From contig DESG01000018.1 of NCBI GenBank assembly GCA_002361175.1, positions 1 through 58,065 of the forward strand: a stretch of 58,065 nt of DNA, given 5' to 3'. The notes beneath the pieces are model-generated. The model was not told where the DNA came from, searched no databases, and worked only from the letters and a program-made list of their open reading frames with translations. The DNA comes from Lachnoclostridium sp. UBA3320. Lineage in GTDB: Bacteria; Bacillota; Clostridia; Lachnospirales; Lachnospiraceae. Every line of letters starts with the position of its first letter. Positions within the stretch are counted from its first letter, which is position 1. Below are positions 1-8,133 of the stretch, in pieces. The position numbers and the translations under genes are program-made.

Positions 1-135
1 TGCGGCGGGGTAGTTCATTTTTTATTATACTATTTCTTGTCATCAATAAAATATTTAATTAATAGAGCCAAAATTGATAGTGTAGCTTTACTTGAAGAAT
101 TTTCATTGAATATTCTTGAATGTGAAGCAAAATAA
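1..135 (+). CDS. possible C-terminal tail of an upstream protein (partial)
   Basis: Reading frame 1 is open from the first base to a TAA at 133-135. It gives a 44-residue tail with a hydrophobic stretch (VVHFLLYYFLSSIKYLI) followed by a Glu-rich end (LLEEFSLNILECEAK). This could be the end of a gene entering from the left, with one membrane-associated helix. It is too short to assign and may be a chance open frame. The family is not recognised. Confidence 0.25.
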   Translation, partial: CGGVVHFLLYYFLSSIKYLINRAKIDSVALLEEFSLNILECEAK

Positions 136-144
136 TGATATGAT
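116..144 (+). promoter_or_regulatory. sigma-A-type promoter for the AAA-ATPase-like gene
   Basis: TTGAAT at 116-121 and TATGAT at 139-144 are separated by 17 bases. The predicted transcript starts near 151 and leads into an AAGGAG ribosome binding site at about 204-209, before the ATG at 220. Confidence 0.45.
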
Positions 145-219
145 AGAGCTGACAGCATCAGAAAATGACAATTACATGGCGAATATTGTACATTTAATAA
201 ATAAAGGAGACTATCTTTA

Positions 220-1911
220 ATGCCATATAAAATACCTATAGGGGTTGAATTTTACAAACAAATGATAGAAAATGGTTATTATTATGTAGACAAGACACTA
301 TTGATAAAAGATATACTAAAGCAAGGAAGTATAGTTACATTATTTACACGTCCTAGGCGTTTTGGAAAAACTCTAGCACAAAGTATGTTAAAGACTTTTT
401 TTGAAAAAGAAATTTTATCAGATGGCACAACAGCGGATAACTCCATATATTTTCAAAATAAAAATATTATGAAAACAGAAGAAGAATATACAAGACATAT
501 GGGGCAGTACCCAGTAATATTTTTGTCTTTAAAATCAGCCAAGCAGCCAACATATGAAATGGCATATGAAAGCCTTGCTGATGAGATAAGAAAAGAATAT
601 GACAGGCATAGTTATCTGTTAAAAGATACCAGCATAACAGAAAAAACTAAAAAGAGATATAATTCTGTATTAAATATGGAAGCAGATAAAATAACACTTG
701 CTAAATCTATTGCGTTTTTGTCAGAATGTCTTGAAAAGTACCATAATCAAAAAGTGATAATACTTCTTGATGAATATGATGTTCCGCTTGAAAATGCTTA
801 TTTTAATGGTTTTTATGATGAAATGGTTTTTTTTATCCGTTCGTTGTTTGAGTCTGCATTAAAAACAAATGAAAGTCTTAAATTAGCTGTTGTAACTGGC
901 TGTCTGCGTATCAGTCGTGAAAGCATATTTACAGGGCTTAATAATCTTGATATTATATCTGTATTAAATGAAGATTATTCAGAATACTTTGGTTTTACAC
1001 AAAATGAAATTGACAATTTGCTTAAAGTTTATGGAATAACAGACAAAAAAGATGAAATAAAAACTTGGTATAATGGTTATCTTTTTGGAAAAACAGAGAT
1101 ATATAATCCATGGAGTATAATCAACTATGTAAAAGATATTACTCATGAGAATACAGAATTTCCAAAACCATACTGGTCTAATACATCATCAAACAGCATA
1201 GTTCGAGAATTAATTGACACCGCAGATAATATTACAAAGCAGGAGCTTGAAAAACTAATTTCAGGAGGTACGATAGAAAAACCTGTACATGAAGATATCA
1301 CTTATACAGACATATATAAATCACAGGATAATTTATGGAATTTTCTGTTTTTTACAGGCTATCTTAAAGCCGTTAATAAAAGATTTGAAAATCGTATGAT
1401 TTATCTTGCTATGAAAATACCAAATGAAGAAATTTTATATATATATGAAAACAGCATACGAGAATGGATGCGTCAAAGAATAAAAACTGTTGATTTTTCA
1501 GAGTTATATAGTGCCATATTGGATGGTAAGGCAGAAGTTTTTGAAAACATTTTAAAAAAACATCTGCGAGAAAGTATAAGTTTTATGGATAGTGCAGAAA
1601 ACTTCTATCATGGTTTTTTGTTAGGTCTTTTAGGCGGTATGCAGAATTATAACAAGTTTTCAAACCGTGAGAGTGGAGAGGGAAGATATGACATTATATT
1701 AAAACCAGATGACGAGAAACAGCCTGCTATTATTCTTGAACTAAAACGTGTGCTTAGGTTTACAGAAATGGAAAATATGTGCTATAAAGCATTGCAACAG
1801 ATAGAAAATAAACATTATGACGAATGTCTTTTAGATGAAGGCTATACATTTATTAAAAAGTATGGTATATGTTTTTGTCGGAAAAGCTGTATGATAAGAA
1901 TACAAGAATAG
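220..1911 (+). CDS. AAA-ATPase-like protein with C-terminal PD-(D/E)XK nuclease-like domain
   Basis: 563 residues. The N-terminal part is an AAA-ATPase-like domain with a P-loop-like RPRRFGKT at residues 44-51 and a Walker B VIILLDEYD near 178-186. The C-terminal part has a PD-(D/E)XK nuclease-like core, YDIILK near 490 followed by ELKR near 507. This architecture (PF09820 plus PF08011 type) is common in multi-copy families of gut Bacteroides and Clostridia, and its cellular role is unsettled. It has its own promoter (116-144), an AAGGAG site, and a shared bidirectional terminator just downstream. A 26-codon ORF at 140-220 overlaps the start as TAATG and could couple translation. A paralogue in the opposite orientation, very similar over its C-terminal 362 residues, ends the window. 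It could be a selfish or defence-type gene; the sequence does not decide. Confidence 0.75.
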   Translation: MPYKIPIGVEFYKQMIENGYYYVDKTLLIKDILKQGSIVTLFTRPRRFGKTLAQSMLKTFFEKEILSDGTTADNSIYFQNKNIMKTEEEYTRHMGQYPVIFLSLKSAKQPTYEMAYESLADEIRKEYDRHSYLLKDTSITEKTKKRYNSVLNMEADKITLAKSIAFLSECLEKYHNQKVIILLDEYDVPLENAYFNGFYDEMVFFIRSLFESALKTNESLKLAVVTGCLRISRESIFTGLNNLDIISVLNEDYSEYFGFTQNEIDNLLKVYGITDKKDEIKTWYNGYLFGKTEIYNPWSIINYVKDITHENTEFPKPYWSNTSSNSIVRELIDTADNITKQELEKLISGGTIEKPVHEDITYTDIYKSQDNLWNFLFFTGYLKAVNKRFENRMIYLAMKIPNEEILYIYENSIREWMRQRIKTVDFSELYSAILDGKAEVFENILKKHLRESISFMDSAENFYHGFLLGLLGGMQNYNKFSNRESGEGRYDIILKPDDEKQPAIILELKRVLRFTEMENMCYKALQQIENKHYDECLLDEGYTFIKKYGICFCRKSCMIRIQE

Positions 1912-1914
1912 ATT

Positions 1915-1953
1915 AAAAAAGAAGTTGAAAAAAATACCCTCAACTTCTTTTTT
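1915..1953. terminator. bidirectional intrinsic terminator
   Basis: A perfect 14-bp stem (AAAAAAGAAGTTGA at 1915-1928 with its complement at 1940-1953) surrounds an 11-base loop and ends in a U-run on both strands. It lies between the convergent AAA-ATPase-like gene and the end of the flagellar operon, so it can terminate both. Confidence 0.85.
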
Positions 1954-1976
1954 ACAATTTGTGCTAATTCCCTGTA

Positions 1977-2462
1977 TTATTTTTTGCTGTCAACAAAATA
2001 TGACTGCCATTCCCTGTGCTGATTTGACATATTCTTATAATATGAAACTGCGGTCTTATTGCTTACTTTAAAATCTTTTATATCACTTCTCTTTGATGCA
2101 AGATATTTATTAAATTTTTCTTTGTTTTTCTGTTCTAAGTTTTCTATCTCTACACCTATATCAGTAATAGTTCTAATAAAGTTTTGCATCTCAAGTATCT
2201 GCTGACGGTACTGTTGTGGAGATTCTTTTATTATACCGCTCACTTTATTAAAAACTGTTTGAAATCCCCTGTCTATTCCGAGCACTTCATTAATCTTTAC
2301 TTCTTTTTCACTAACTATTCTTTCAAAACTGTCTATATCTATTGTTTTTTCATTTAATATTTTATTCTGCTCTTTTGTAAGTTCTAAAAGTTTTTTTATA
2401 AGTTCAAGCTTTTTGCGGAGTGAACCATGCAATACTGATATATACGTATTTATATTTTCCAT
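1977..2462 (-). CDS. FliT-like putative flagellar chaperone
   Basis: 161 residues, predicted almost entirely alpha-helical, rich in Lys, Glu and Ile, with no signal peptide or membrane segment. It is the last gene of the flagellar operon, 37 bp after fliS. In Bacillus-type fliD-fliS-fliT operons this slot holds the FliT export chaperone. Size and helical composition fit FliT or FlgN-type chaperones, but primary sequence is weakly conserved in these families, so the assignment is positional. It probably keeps a hook-associated protein (FliD is the natural candidate) unfolded for export. The ATG at 2462 has only a weak purine-rich site ahead of it. Confidence 0.5.
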   Translation of the reverse strand: MENINTYISVLHGSLRKKLELIKKLLELTKEQNKILNEKTIDIDSFERIVSEKEVKINEVLGIDRGFQTVFNKVSGIIKESPQQYRQQILEMQNFIRTITDIGVEIENLEQKNKEKFNKYLASKRSDIKDFKVSNKTAVSYYKNMSNQHREWQSYFVDSKK

Positions 2463-2499
2463 AATTTACCCATTTTCTATTTTAGTCTATCCATATATT

Positions 2500-2886
2500 T
2501 TAACTTACATTATTAATTCTCATTACTTCTTTCCATGTTTCACGCATGGTCTTTGTATGTTTAAGTGCCTCCTGTAAAGCTTCTTTATCTTTTTTTACAT
2601 TAGCTTCTACAAGTCTTCTATATATATAATCATATACCCTGTCAAAGTCCTTTGCTACGGGATATTTCATATCAAGAGTGCTTCTTAATTCCACTATAAT
2701 CTTTTCTGCCTTTATTATATTTGTATTTGCTTTTATAATATCATTTTCATCTATAGCTTCAAGTGCTATATTACAAAACCTTACAGCCCCATCATAAAGC
2801 ATAAGGGTAAGTCTTGCTGGTGATGCTGTATTTACAGCGTTTTTCTTATAAAAGTTGGCTGCATTTGCAGTACTATATTTTGCCAT
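2500..2886 (-). CDS. fliS: FliS, flagellin export chaperone
   Basis: 128 residues starting MAKYSTANAANFYKKN. FliS binds the disordered C-terminus of newly made flagellin and delivers it to the flagellar type III export gate. The family signature is the four-helix bundle with an N-terminal Y...ANAANFYKKN-like segment and the SPARLTLMLYDGAVRF helix at about residues 22-37. I prefer the ATG at 2886 because GGAGG sits six bases upstream; the ATG at 2898 falls upstream of that site. It lies between fliD and the FliT-like gene. Flagellin itself is not in this window. Confidence 0.92.
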   Translation of the reverse strand: MAKYSTANAANFYKKNAVNTASPARLTLMLYDGAVRFCNIALEAIDENDIIKANTNIIKAEKIIVELRSTLDMKYPVAKDFDRVYDYIYRRLVEANVKKDKEALQEALKHTKTMRETWKEVMRINNVS

Positions 2887-2927
2887 AACTACCTCCATGT
2901 ATGTGTTATGCTTTGTAGAATTACAGT

Positions 2928-2946
2928 GCCGCCCATATTGGGCGGC
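2928..2946 (-). other. intercistronic GC-rich hairpin between fliD and fliS
   Basis: GCCGCCCA and TGGGCGGC form a perfect 8-bp stem around a 3-base loop in the 102-bp gap between fliD and fliS. No U-run follows on the minus strand. An mRNA processing or stability element, or a partial terminator that lowers downstream expression, is more likely than a full terminator. Confidence 0.55.
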
Positions 2947-2988
2947 TACTATATAAAAATGTAATTATTAACTACAGTTAAAAACCTA

Positions 2989-5316
2989 TCAGCCTCCTAA
3001 AAGATTAGCTAAAGAGTTCTGCTGTGACTGCATATTTGCAAGAGCTTTTTCCATAGCAGTAAACTGTTTATAATATCTGTCTTCAATTTCATTAAGCTTA
3101 TCTTGCCATTTAGAAATATCTTTTTTGTAGTCTGAAAGCTGTGAAGACATTTCTTTATCATTATAGAATGTAAACGCAGCACTTAATTTATTAGAAGACA
3201 TTTTTTTCTGAAGGTCTTGATACAGATTGTCACTAAGTTTAGTAAGAACTTGCATTACTGTATCAGGGTCTTCATCAAGCATCTTTTTAAGAACATTTTC
3301 CTCATCGGCATATTCTGAGTCATCTTCGTCACCTCTAATATGAAGAAGACCACCCTCTGCGTAATCACCTGATGTTGATATACCCAGTGAACTTAATGCA
3401 TACCTTTTGCCATTAGATGCTGTAGCCACTCCCATCATATTATTTCTAAATGAAGAAACGATTCCACTAAGAGTTGTATCACGCCTGAGAAGTGAGTCCT
3501 TAATCTTGCTTTCCCATTTCTCAACCTCTGATTCACTCATTGCATCTTTTTCTTCATCTGTAAGCACATCATAACCTTTAGCACTATCAGCACCATAGTA
3601 TTTATTCATTTCCTTGAGGATAGAATTATATTCTGTTATAAAATCCTTAATTGTGTCATATATTGCTGATGTGTCATTAGTTACTGAAATATTAACTGTT
3701 TCATCACCTGTTGTTGTACTAAGAACATTAAGTTCAAGACCTGCTATAGATATGTTAGTAGTGTCACTTGTAATAATAGCACCGTTATAAGTAATTGCAG
3801 TATCCTTAGCATCAACTACTGCCATCTGTGAATCTTTCGTTACCTCATCACCAGTAGCACTTCCATCAATTTTGCCAAGACCTATTGACGCAAGAGCATC
3901 ACCACCATTATTCTCTATGCTAGGCATTGCAATAGCATACTCATCAATAGCACTTTCAATGTCCTTATTAGTATCAATAGTTCTGTCCATACGATTTGGA
4001 ATAGTAAAAACTTTATCTTTATATTCATCTTTATCTTTATAGTCAGAACCTAATTCTGACTTCACTTTATTCTCATCAATACCATTCTCAATCGCATTTG
4101 AAATATTATTCTTATAATCATCTGTTTTAAGAAGTTTCTTTACTTGTTTATCCAAATAATTATCCTTGGCTTTATCTAAAGCTTCTTTATATTTATCAGT
4201 ACTTTCATAATCTTCTGGAGCTTTTATATTATAACCATTATCATTTAAATATTTTGCATACTCACCATCAGTTAAGTTTCTATCATTTTCTGCTGTTATA
4301 TTTAATGATTCTTTTATTTTCTCTTCCAGTTTTTGAGATTCTTCCTTTTTAGCAACGGCAGTATAGAAATCAGTTGCTGTTTGTTTAGCATCTTTTTCTG
4401 TTTTATTATTAGCCATTGTAGTAAGTTGTTCTATAACGTCATCAATTGTCTTTGTACCATTTTGAAGTCCAGCCATAAGATTGTCAGCTGCTGTCTTATT
4501 AGTACTTGAAAGACTATTATAGCCTATAAGCTTTTTTAATTTCTCTGATGCAGCTATCTGGTCAGCATTCATTTGACCAGATGAAATTGTAAATTTATTG
4601 CCCGCACCACTCTTATTTGAACTTATAAAAAATCTCTGCTGCTTTTCATCAAATGAAGCATTAAGACCTGCACTAGTAAGTTTGTCTACAAAATTTTGAA
4701 CAGTAGTGTTTTCATCTACATCTAAATAAACTGCTTTCTTATCATCATCTCCGTTAATAATCTTTATTTGTGTACCATTTTTGAAATTTTGCTCATCATT
4801 TGCACCCACTAAATCTACAAGCTTAGATTTAGAAGTAGCTGCATTAGTAACAAATTTTGCTTCGTACTTTCCTTTGCCGTCTTCAACTTTAATGTAATTG
4901 CCATCTTCATCTAAGTTGTAATTTCCTTTACCCTCACCAACTTCAACATACTCTGAAATCTGTCTGACTCCTGATATCTTCCCACCTGTAACACTCTGTG
5001 CAGATGCAATCTGATTTACTTTAATAGAATAATTGCCTGTTGCTGCACTTGTTGAAGCCGTGGCTGTCACTTTTGAAGTATTAGATGATGTAGCTGCTTT
5101 TGTCCTGTAGTTTGACTGCATCCTTATCTTTGCAAGTGAACCTTTATAAAAATCGTAAATCTTCGTATTCAATGAAGACCATACTTCCTGCTTCCACTCT
5201 AATTTTGTCTTTTTGTTCTCTATCTTTGTCTGTTTTGTGCGCTGTGCAGACATAAGTGCTGCTACAATGGACTCTGTATTAAGACCTGAATTAAGACCTG
5301 TCATTCTTATTGCCAT
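2989..5316 (-). CDS. fliD: FliD, flagellar filament cap (hook-associated protein 2), enlarged
   Basis: 775 residues. FliD forms the cap at the filament tip that folds incoming flagellin. The N-terminal FliD_N region (MAIRMTGLNSGLNTESIV onward, about 1-100) and the C-terminal coiled-coil FliD_C region (about 540-775, ending MQSQQNSLANLLGG) are clear. Between them lies a long Lys/Asp/Asn-rich middle (about 110-500), making the protein larger than most FliD of about 450-700 residues. Such expansions usually form surface-exposed domains of the cap. The start at 5316 is chosen from the GGAGTGG site upstream. It follows flaG by 18 bp and precedes fliS. Confidence 0.9.
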   Translation of the reverse strand: MAIRMTGLNSGLNTESIVAALMSAQRTKQTKIENKKTKLEWKQEVWSSLNTKIYDFYKGSLAKIRMQSNYRTKAATSSNTSKVTATASTSAATGNYSIKVNQIASAQSVTGGKISGVRQISEYVEVGEGKGNYNLDEDGNYIKVEDGKGKYEAKFVTNAATSKSKLVDLVGANDEQNFKNGTQIKIINGDDDKKAVYLDVDENTTVQNFVDKLTSAGLNASFDEKQQRFFISSNKSGAGNKFTISSGQMNADQIAASEKLKKLIGYNSLSSTNKTAADNLMAGLQNGTKTIDDVIEQLTTMANNKTEKDAKQTATDFYTAVAKKEESQKLEEKIKESLNITAENDRNLTDGEYAKYLNDNGYNIKAPEDYESTDKYKEALDKAKDNYLDKQVKKLLKTDDYKNNISNAIENGIDENKVKSELGSDYKDKDEYKDKVFTIPNRMDRTIDTNKDIESAIDEYAIAMPSIENNGGDALASIGLGKIDGSATGDEVTKDSQMAVVDAKDTAITYNGAIITSDTTNISIAGLELNVLSTTTGDETVNISVTNDTSAIYDTIKDFITEYNSILKEMNKYYGADSAKGYDVLTDEEKDAMSESEVEKWESKIKDSLLRRDTTLSGIVSSFRNNMMGVATASNGKRYALSSLGISTSGDYAEGGLLHIRGDEDDSEYADEENVLKKMLDEDPDTVMQVLTKLSDNLYQDLQKKMSSNKLSAAFTFYNDKEMSSQLSDYKKDISKWQDKLNEIEDRYYKQFTAMEKALANMQSQQNSLANLLGG

Positions 5317-5334
5317 TATGACCACTCCTATCTT

Positions 5335-5748
5335 TTAAGATTTCTTGTCAACTAGTATGCCAGCTACCTCCAGTGTCTTTTTAAGTGCCTCTATTGATTC
5401 TTCAGGAGGAGCTTCAAGAACAAGCTCGTCAGTTTCTTTATCATAAACCTTTATGGACACTCTGTTTGTCTCTTCATCATATTCATATTCGCATCGTGTG
5501 CGCTGTGCTTTTAACTTAGAATTCATTTCGGAAAATGCAGATTTAAGAGTATCTTTGGACAATGCCTTACTCTTTTCCAGAGCAGTTCCATCTTTGTCTT
5601 TGACATTAGCTCCATCAAAATTATTGTTGCTGTTCAGAGCATTTCCCTGTGGTCTAACTGCTGTTGCTAAATTTGCAGATGATGAAACATTATCATATTC
5701 TGTTACATTTTTAACTGGCATCTCTAGTTTTTCAATATTCATTGACAT
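5335..5748 (-). CDS. flaG: FlaG family flagellar protein
   Basis: 137 residues. The N-terminal half is low-complexity and polar. The C-terminal half carries the FlaG core, with a region running from LKAQRTRCEYEYDEETNRV to a V-Y-D-x-E motif (VKVYDKETDELV-like, about residues 95-120). FlaG proteins affect filament length, and flaG usually neighbours fliD, as here. A GGAGGTGG site lies seven bases before the ATG. The opposite-strand ORF at 5453-5752 is a shadow of this gene. Confidence 0.8.
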   Translation of the reverse strand: MSMNIEKLEMPVKNVTEYDNVSSSANLATAVRPQGNALNSNNNFDGANVKDKDGTALEKSKALSKDTLKSAFSEMNSKLKAQRTRCEYEYDEETNRVSIKVYDKETDELVLEAPPEESIEALKKTLEVAGILVDKKS

Positions 5749-5867
5749 TTAACCACCTCCGTGTGATAATTAGCATTCCTTTACAAAACTTCTGTAAAAT
5801 ATGTGATATTATTTGTACCCAAAATACTTTAAGTCCATCTTGATTTTATATCGACATATTTAACAGA

Positions 5868-6101
5868 TTACTTAATATTTACAGTAAACAGATTTTTAAG
5901 TGAATTAATATCTACGTTTGCCTGTGCCGCCTTTTTATTTTCTGCTTGTATCTGGTCGTATATTTCTTTACGATATATAGGTATAGATTTTGGTGCATTT
6001 ATTCCTAGCTTTATCTGGTCTCCTTTTATTTCGAGAAGTGTAATTTCTATGTCGTTGCCTATAACTATTGACTGGTTTATTTTGCGTGCAAGAGCTAACA
6101 T
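5868..6101 (-). CDS. csrA: CsrA, RNA-binding translational regulator
   Basis: 77 residues beginning MLALARKINQSIVIGNDIEI, a typical CsrA dimer subunit that binds GGA motifs in mRNA leaders. In Gram-positive bacteria its main target is flagellin mRNA, and it is held inactive by FliW, encoded immediately upstream (27-bp gap). The core strands and the QIKLGINAPKSIPIYRKEIYD region are conserved, with a C-terminal extension of about 15 residues. Being co-transcribed with hook-junction genes suits the FliW-CsrA-flagellin feedback that ties filament production to hook completion. Confidence 0.95.
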   Translation of the reverse strand: MLALARKINQSIVIGNDIEITLLEIKGDQIKLGINAPKSIPIYRKEIYDQIQAENKKAAQANVDINSLKNLFTVNIK

Positions 6102-6128
6102 CTTTTCCCTCCAATCCCAATAAATCTA

Positions 6129-6563
6129 TTATTGCTTTATTAGCTTATGTCTGATTTCATATTCCTGACCATCCAGTATAAGTTGTATTCCTTTTCTGGT
6201 GGATGCATTTATTATAAGGGGTGCTCTCATATTTACTGATGCTTCTTTGACATCTTGAGGAATGGTTGCCAGAAGAAATATTGCTATATCTTCATCAGAA
6301 TAACTGCCAATAGGCTTTAACATTTCATCATTGACTGTCGGATTATAGTTTTCATCTACTTTAAGTGGGTTGACTATAGGAAATGAAAGCATTTTTTCAT
6401 CTACACTTTGAAGCCATGAAAAGAAAGATTTGCCGTCTGCCTCTATATCATAGAGTATTGTATAGTCTTTGTAATCTTCAAATCCTAATATTCCATTGTC
6501 AAAATGTATTATTTTTTCATCTCCTATTTCAATCTCTCCAAAATATTTTGTATCAATTTTCAT
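6129..6563 (-). CDS. fliW: FliW, flagellar assembly factor and CsrA antagonist
   Basis: 144 residues with family hallmarks: an N-terminal beta-barrel start (MKIDTKYFGEIEI), an F-x-x-GI-x-GF-E segment (HFDNGILGFEDYKDY) and a C-terminal PLIINASTRKGIQLILD region. FliW binds CsrA allosterically and is displaced by unexported flagellin. It lies between flgL and csrA, the classic Firmicutes arrangement. GGAGG precedes the ATG. Confidence 0.95.
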   Translation of the reverse strand: MKIDTKYFGEIEIGDEKIIHFDNGILGFEDYKDYTILYDIEADGKSFFSWLQSVDEKMLSFPIVNPLKVDENYNPTVNDEMLKPIGSYSDEDIAIFLLATIPQDVKEASVNMRAPLIINASTRKGIQLILDGQEYEIRHKLIKQ

Positions 6564-6582
6564 CTAACTTAGAGCCTCCATA

Positions 6583-8112
6583 TTAAATATAATCAAGCAA
6601 AGAATTGCCAAGTATCTTTGAAGTTGCCTGTAGTGATGCCTGGTACAGATTATCTGCCTGTGTAATATTGATAAATACATCTGGCAAACTAACACTCTCG
6701 TTTTCTCCAAGCTTATCTTCTGTGTCAACTCTGTTGTCTAAAAGTTTATCATAAGTAAGCTCTGTTCTTTTGTATCTTGCACCACAGTCTGCCAAGGCGA
6801 CATTAAGCTGTTCTTGTACATTGTCTACCATTGTAAGACCCATGCCAAAAGCTTCTGCCATAACTTTTATTCTTAACTGCTTTTCATCTTCAAGTGTACT
6901 TTTTAAAGAATTAAGCGCTGCAAGTTGTGTCTCATCTGTAGTATTATCTATCATTTTCTTTACTTCATTAATCTTAATATCTGTTTCGTCTACATACTTT
7001 ACTGTCTGCTCTATATAGTCGATAGTGCGATATATATCTGTGCTAAATGCATCCCTTGCCTGTGTATTTACATCAATAGTTTGACTAAAGTTAATTTCAT
7101 AATTTATAGTCTGTTTTTCTGGTTCAGAATACTTAATATCCTTCTTTGTAACTGTGTCATAACATTCTGCCTGAAAATACATCTCTGGACGTATATCAAA
7201 CTTGTCAAAGTTGGTCTTTAAATATTGAATAGAAATTGATGCCTGTGCTTCTTGTATTGCAGAGAATACATTCTTGCCGACAAGTATTTCGCCTGTATCA
7301 TAAAGATAGACAATTTTCTCATCTCCGCCTTCTTCAGGATTAAAATCTCGTGCTCCTTCATCAGTTGAGAGCATAGGAGTTGGAGCAAGCTGCACTTCTT
7401 CACCATCTTGACCTGTATATGTCATAATAATTGATTCCCCTTCTAGTGGGTCAAAACCTTCATCAAGACTGTCTGTTGTTGCACAATCCTTGTATGCAAG
7501 CTGTAAACGGTATGATGTAGAGGTTGTAGCCTGCATCTCAACATACTCCTGTCCGTCTTCAATACTTGCATCATAGGATGCACCCTTTATAACTGATGTC
7601 ACATTTCTAAATGAGTCATATGAAAAATTTTCTGTTATTTTATATTGAAGATTAGTAGTTACAGATGAAAACAGCAGAGAAGTGTCTGTGCGGTAGCCTG
7701 TAAAAAGGTAACGTCCTGAATAATCTTGGTTTGCTTCTCCTTGGAATATAGACTCTACATTTTTTCTAAGAGTTTGCACTACTGAAGTCCTCTGGTCTAC
7801 TTCTAAATCATCACAATTACCCTGATTAAGAAGTGCTTTCATTGAATCCAGTATTTTGCCTGCATTGGTCATAGCTCCTTCTGTCATGTCCATCCATTCC
7901 ATTGCATCTCTTACATTTTTTTCTGTATACTGCTGAATCTGTGCATATGTTGTTCTTAGCTTTAATGAACGTACTGCAACTACTGGGTCGTCAGAAGGAC
8001 GCTGTATCTTTTGCTGTGATGTATATTGCTCTTCGTATTTTAATTTCCTATTCTTAGCATTAAGTATATGGCTCTTAGCACTGTTGGAAATCATGGTATT
8101 AGTTACTCTCAT
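6583..8112 (-). CDS. flgL: FlgL, hook-filament junction protein (HAP3)
   Basis: 509 residues. The flagellin-like N-terminus (MRVTNTMISNSAKSHILNAKNRKL, about 1-140) and C-terminus (about 420-509, ending LYQASLQATSKILGNSLLDYI) form the coiled-coil D0/D1 core. The central part is a variable surface domain. FlgL joins the FlgK ring to the filament. At about 500 residues it is longer than enterobacterial FlgL (about 320), as is common in Clostridia. CGGAGG precedes the ATG. It is read after the second flgK and before fliW. Confidence 0.92.
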   Translation of the reverse strand: MRVTNTMISNSAKSHILNAKNRKLKYEEQYTSQQKIQRPSDDPVVAVRSLKLRTTYAQIQQYTEKNVRDAMEWMDMTEGAMTNAGKILDSMKALLNQGNCDDLEVDQRTSVVQTLRKNVESIFQGEANQDYSGRYLFTGYRTDTSLLFSSVTTNLQYKITENFSYDSFRNVTSVIKGASYDASIEDGQEYVEMQATTSTSYRLQLAYKDCATTDSLDEGFDPLEGESIIMTYTGQDGEEVQLAPTPMLSTDEGARDFNPEEGGDEKIVYLYDTGEILVGKNVFSAIQEAQASISIQYLKTNFDKFDIRPEMYFQAECYDTVTKKDIKYSEPEKQTINYEINFSQTIDVNTQARDAFSTDIYRTIDYIEQTVKYVDETDIKINEVKKMIDNTTDETQLAALNSLKSTLEDEKQLRIKVMAEAFGMGLTMVDNVQEQLNVALADCGARYKRTELTYDKLLDNRVDTEDKLGENESVSLPDVFINITQADNLYQASLQATSKILGNSLLDYI

Positions 8113-8133
8113 AATTACCTCCGTTCTACTTTA

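Noticed and set aside
5453..5752. 99-residue plus-strand ORF opposite flaG
   Set aside because: It is a shadow of flaG, which has clear family features and a strong ribosome binding site.
5749..5867. Possible sigma-28 promoter (GTCGATAT) between csrA and flaG
   Set aside because: No TAAA lies at the required 15 +/- 1 bases upstream, so only half of the promoter is present.
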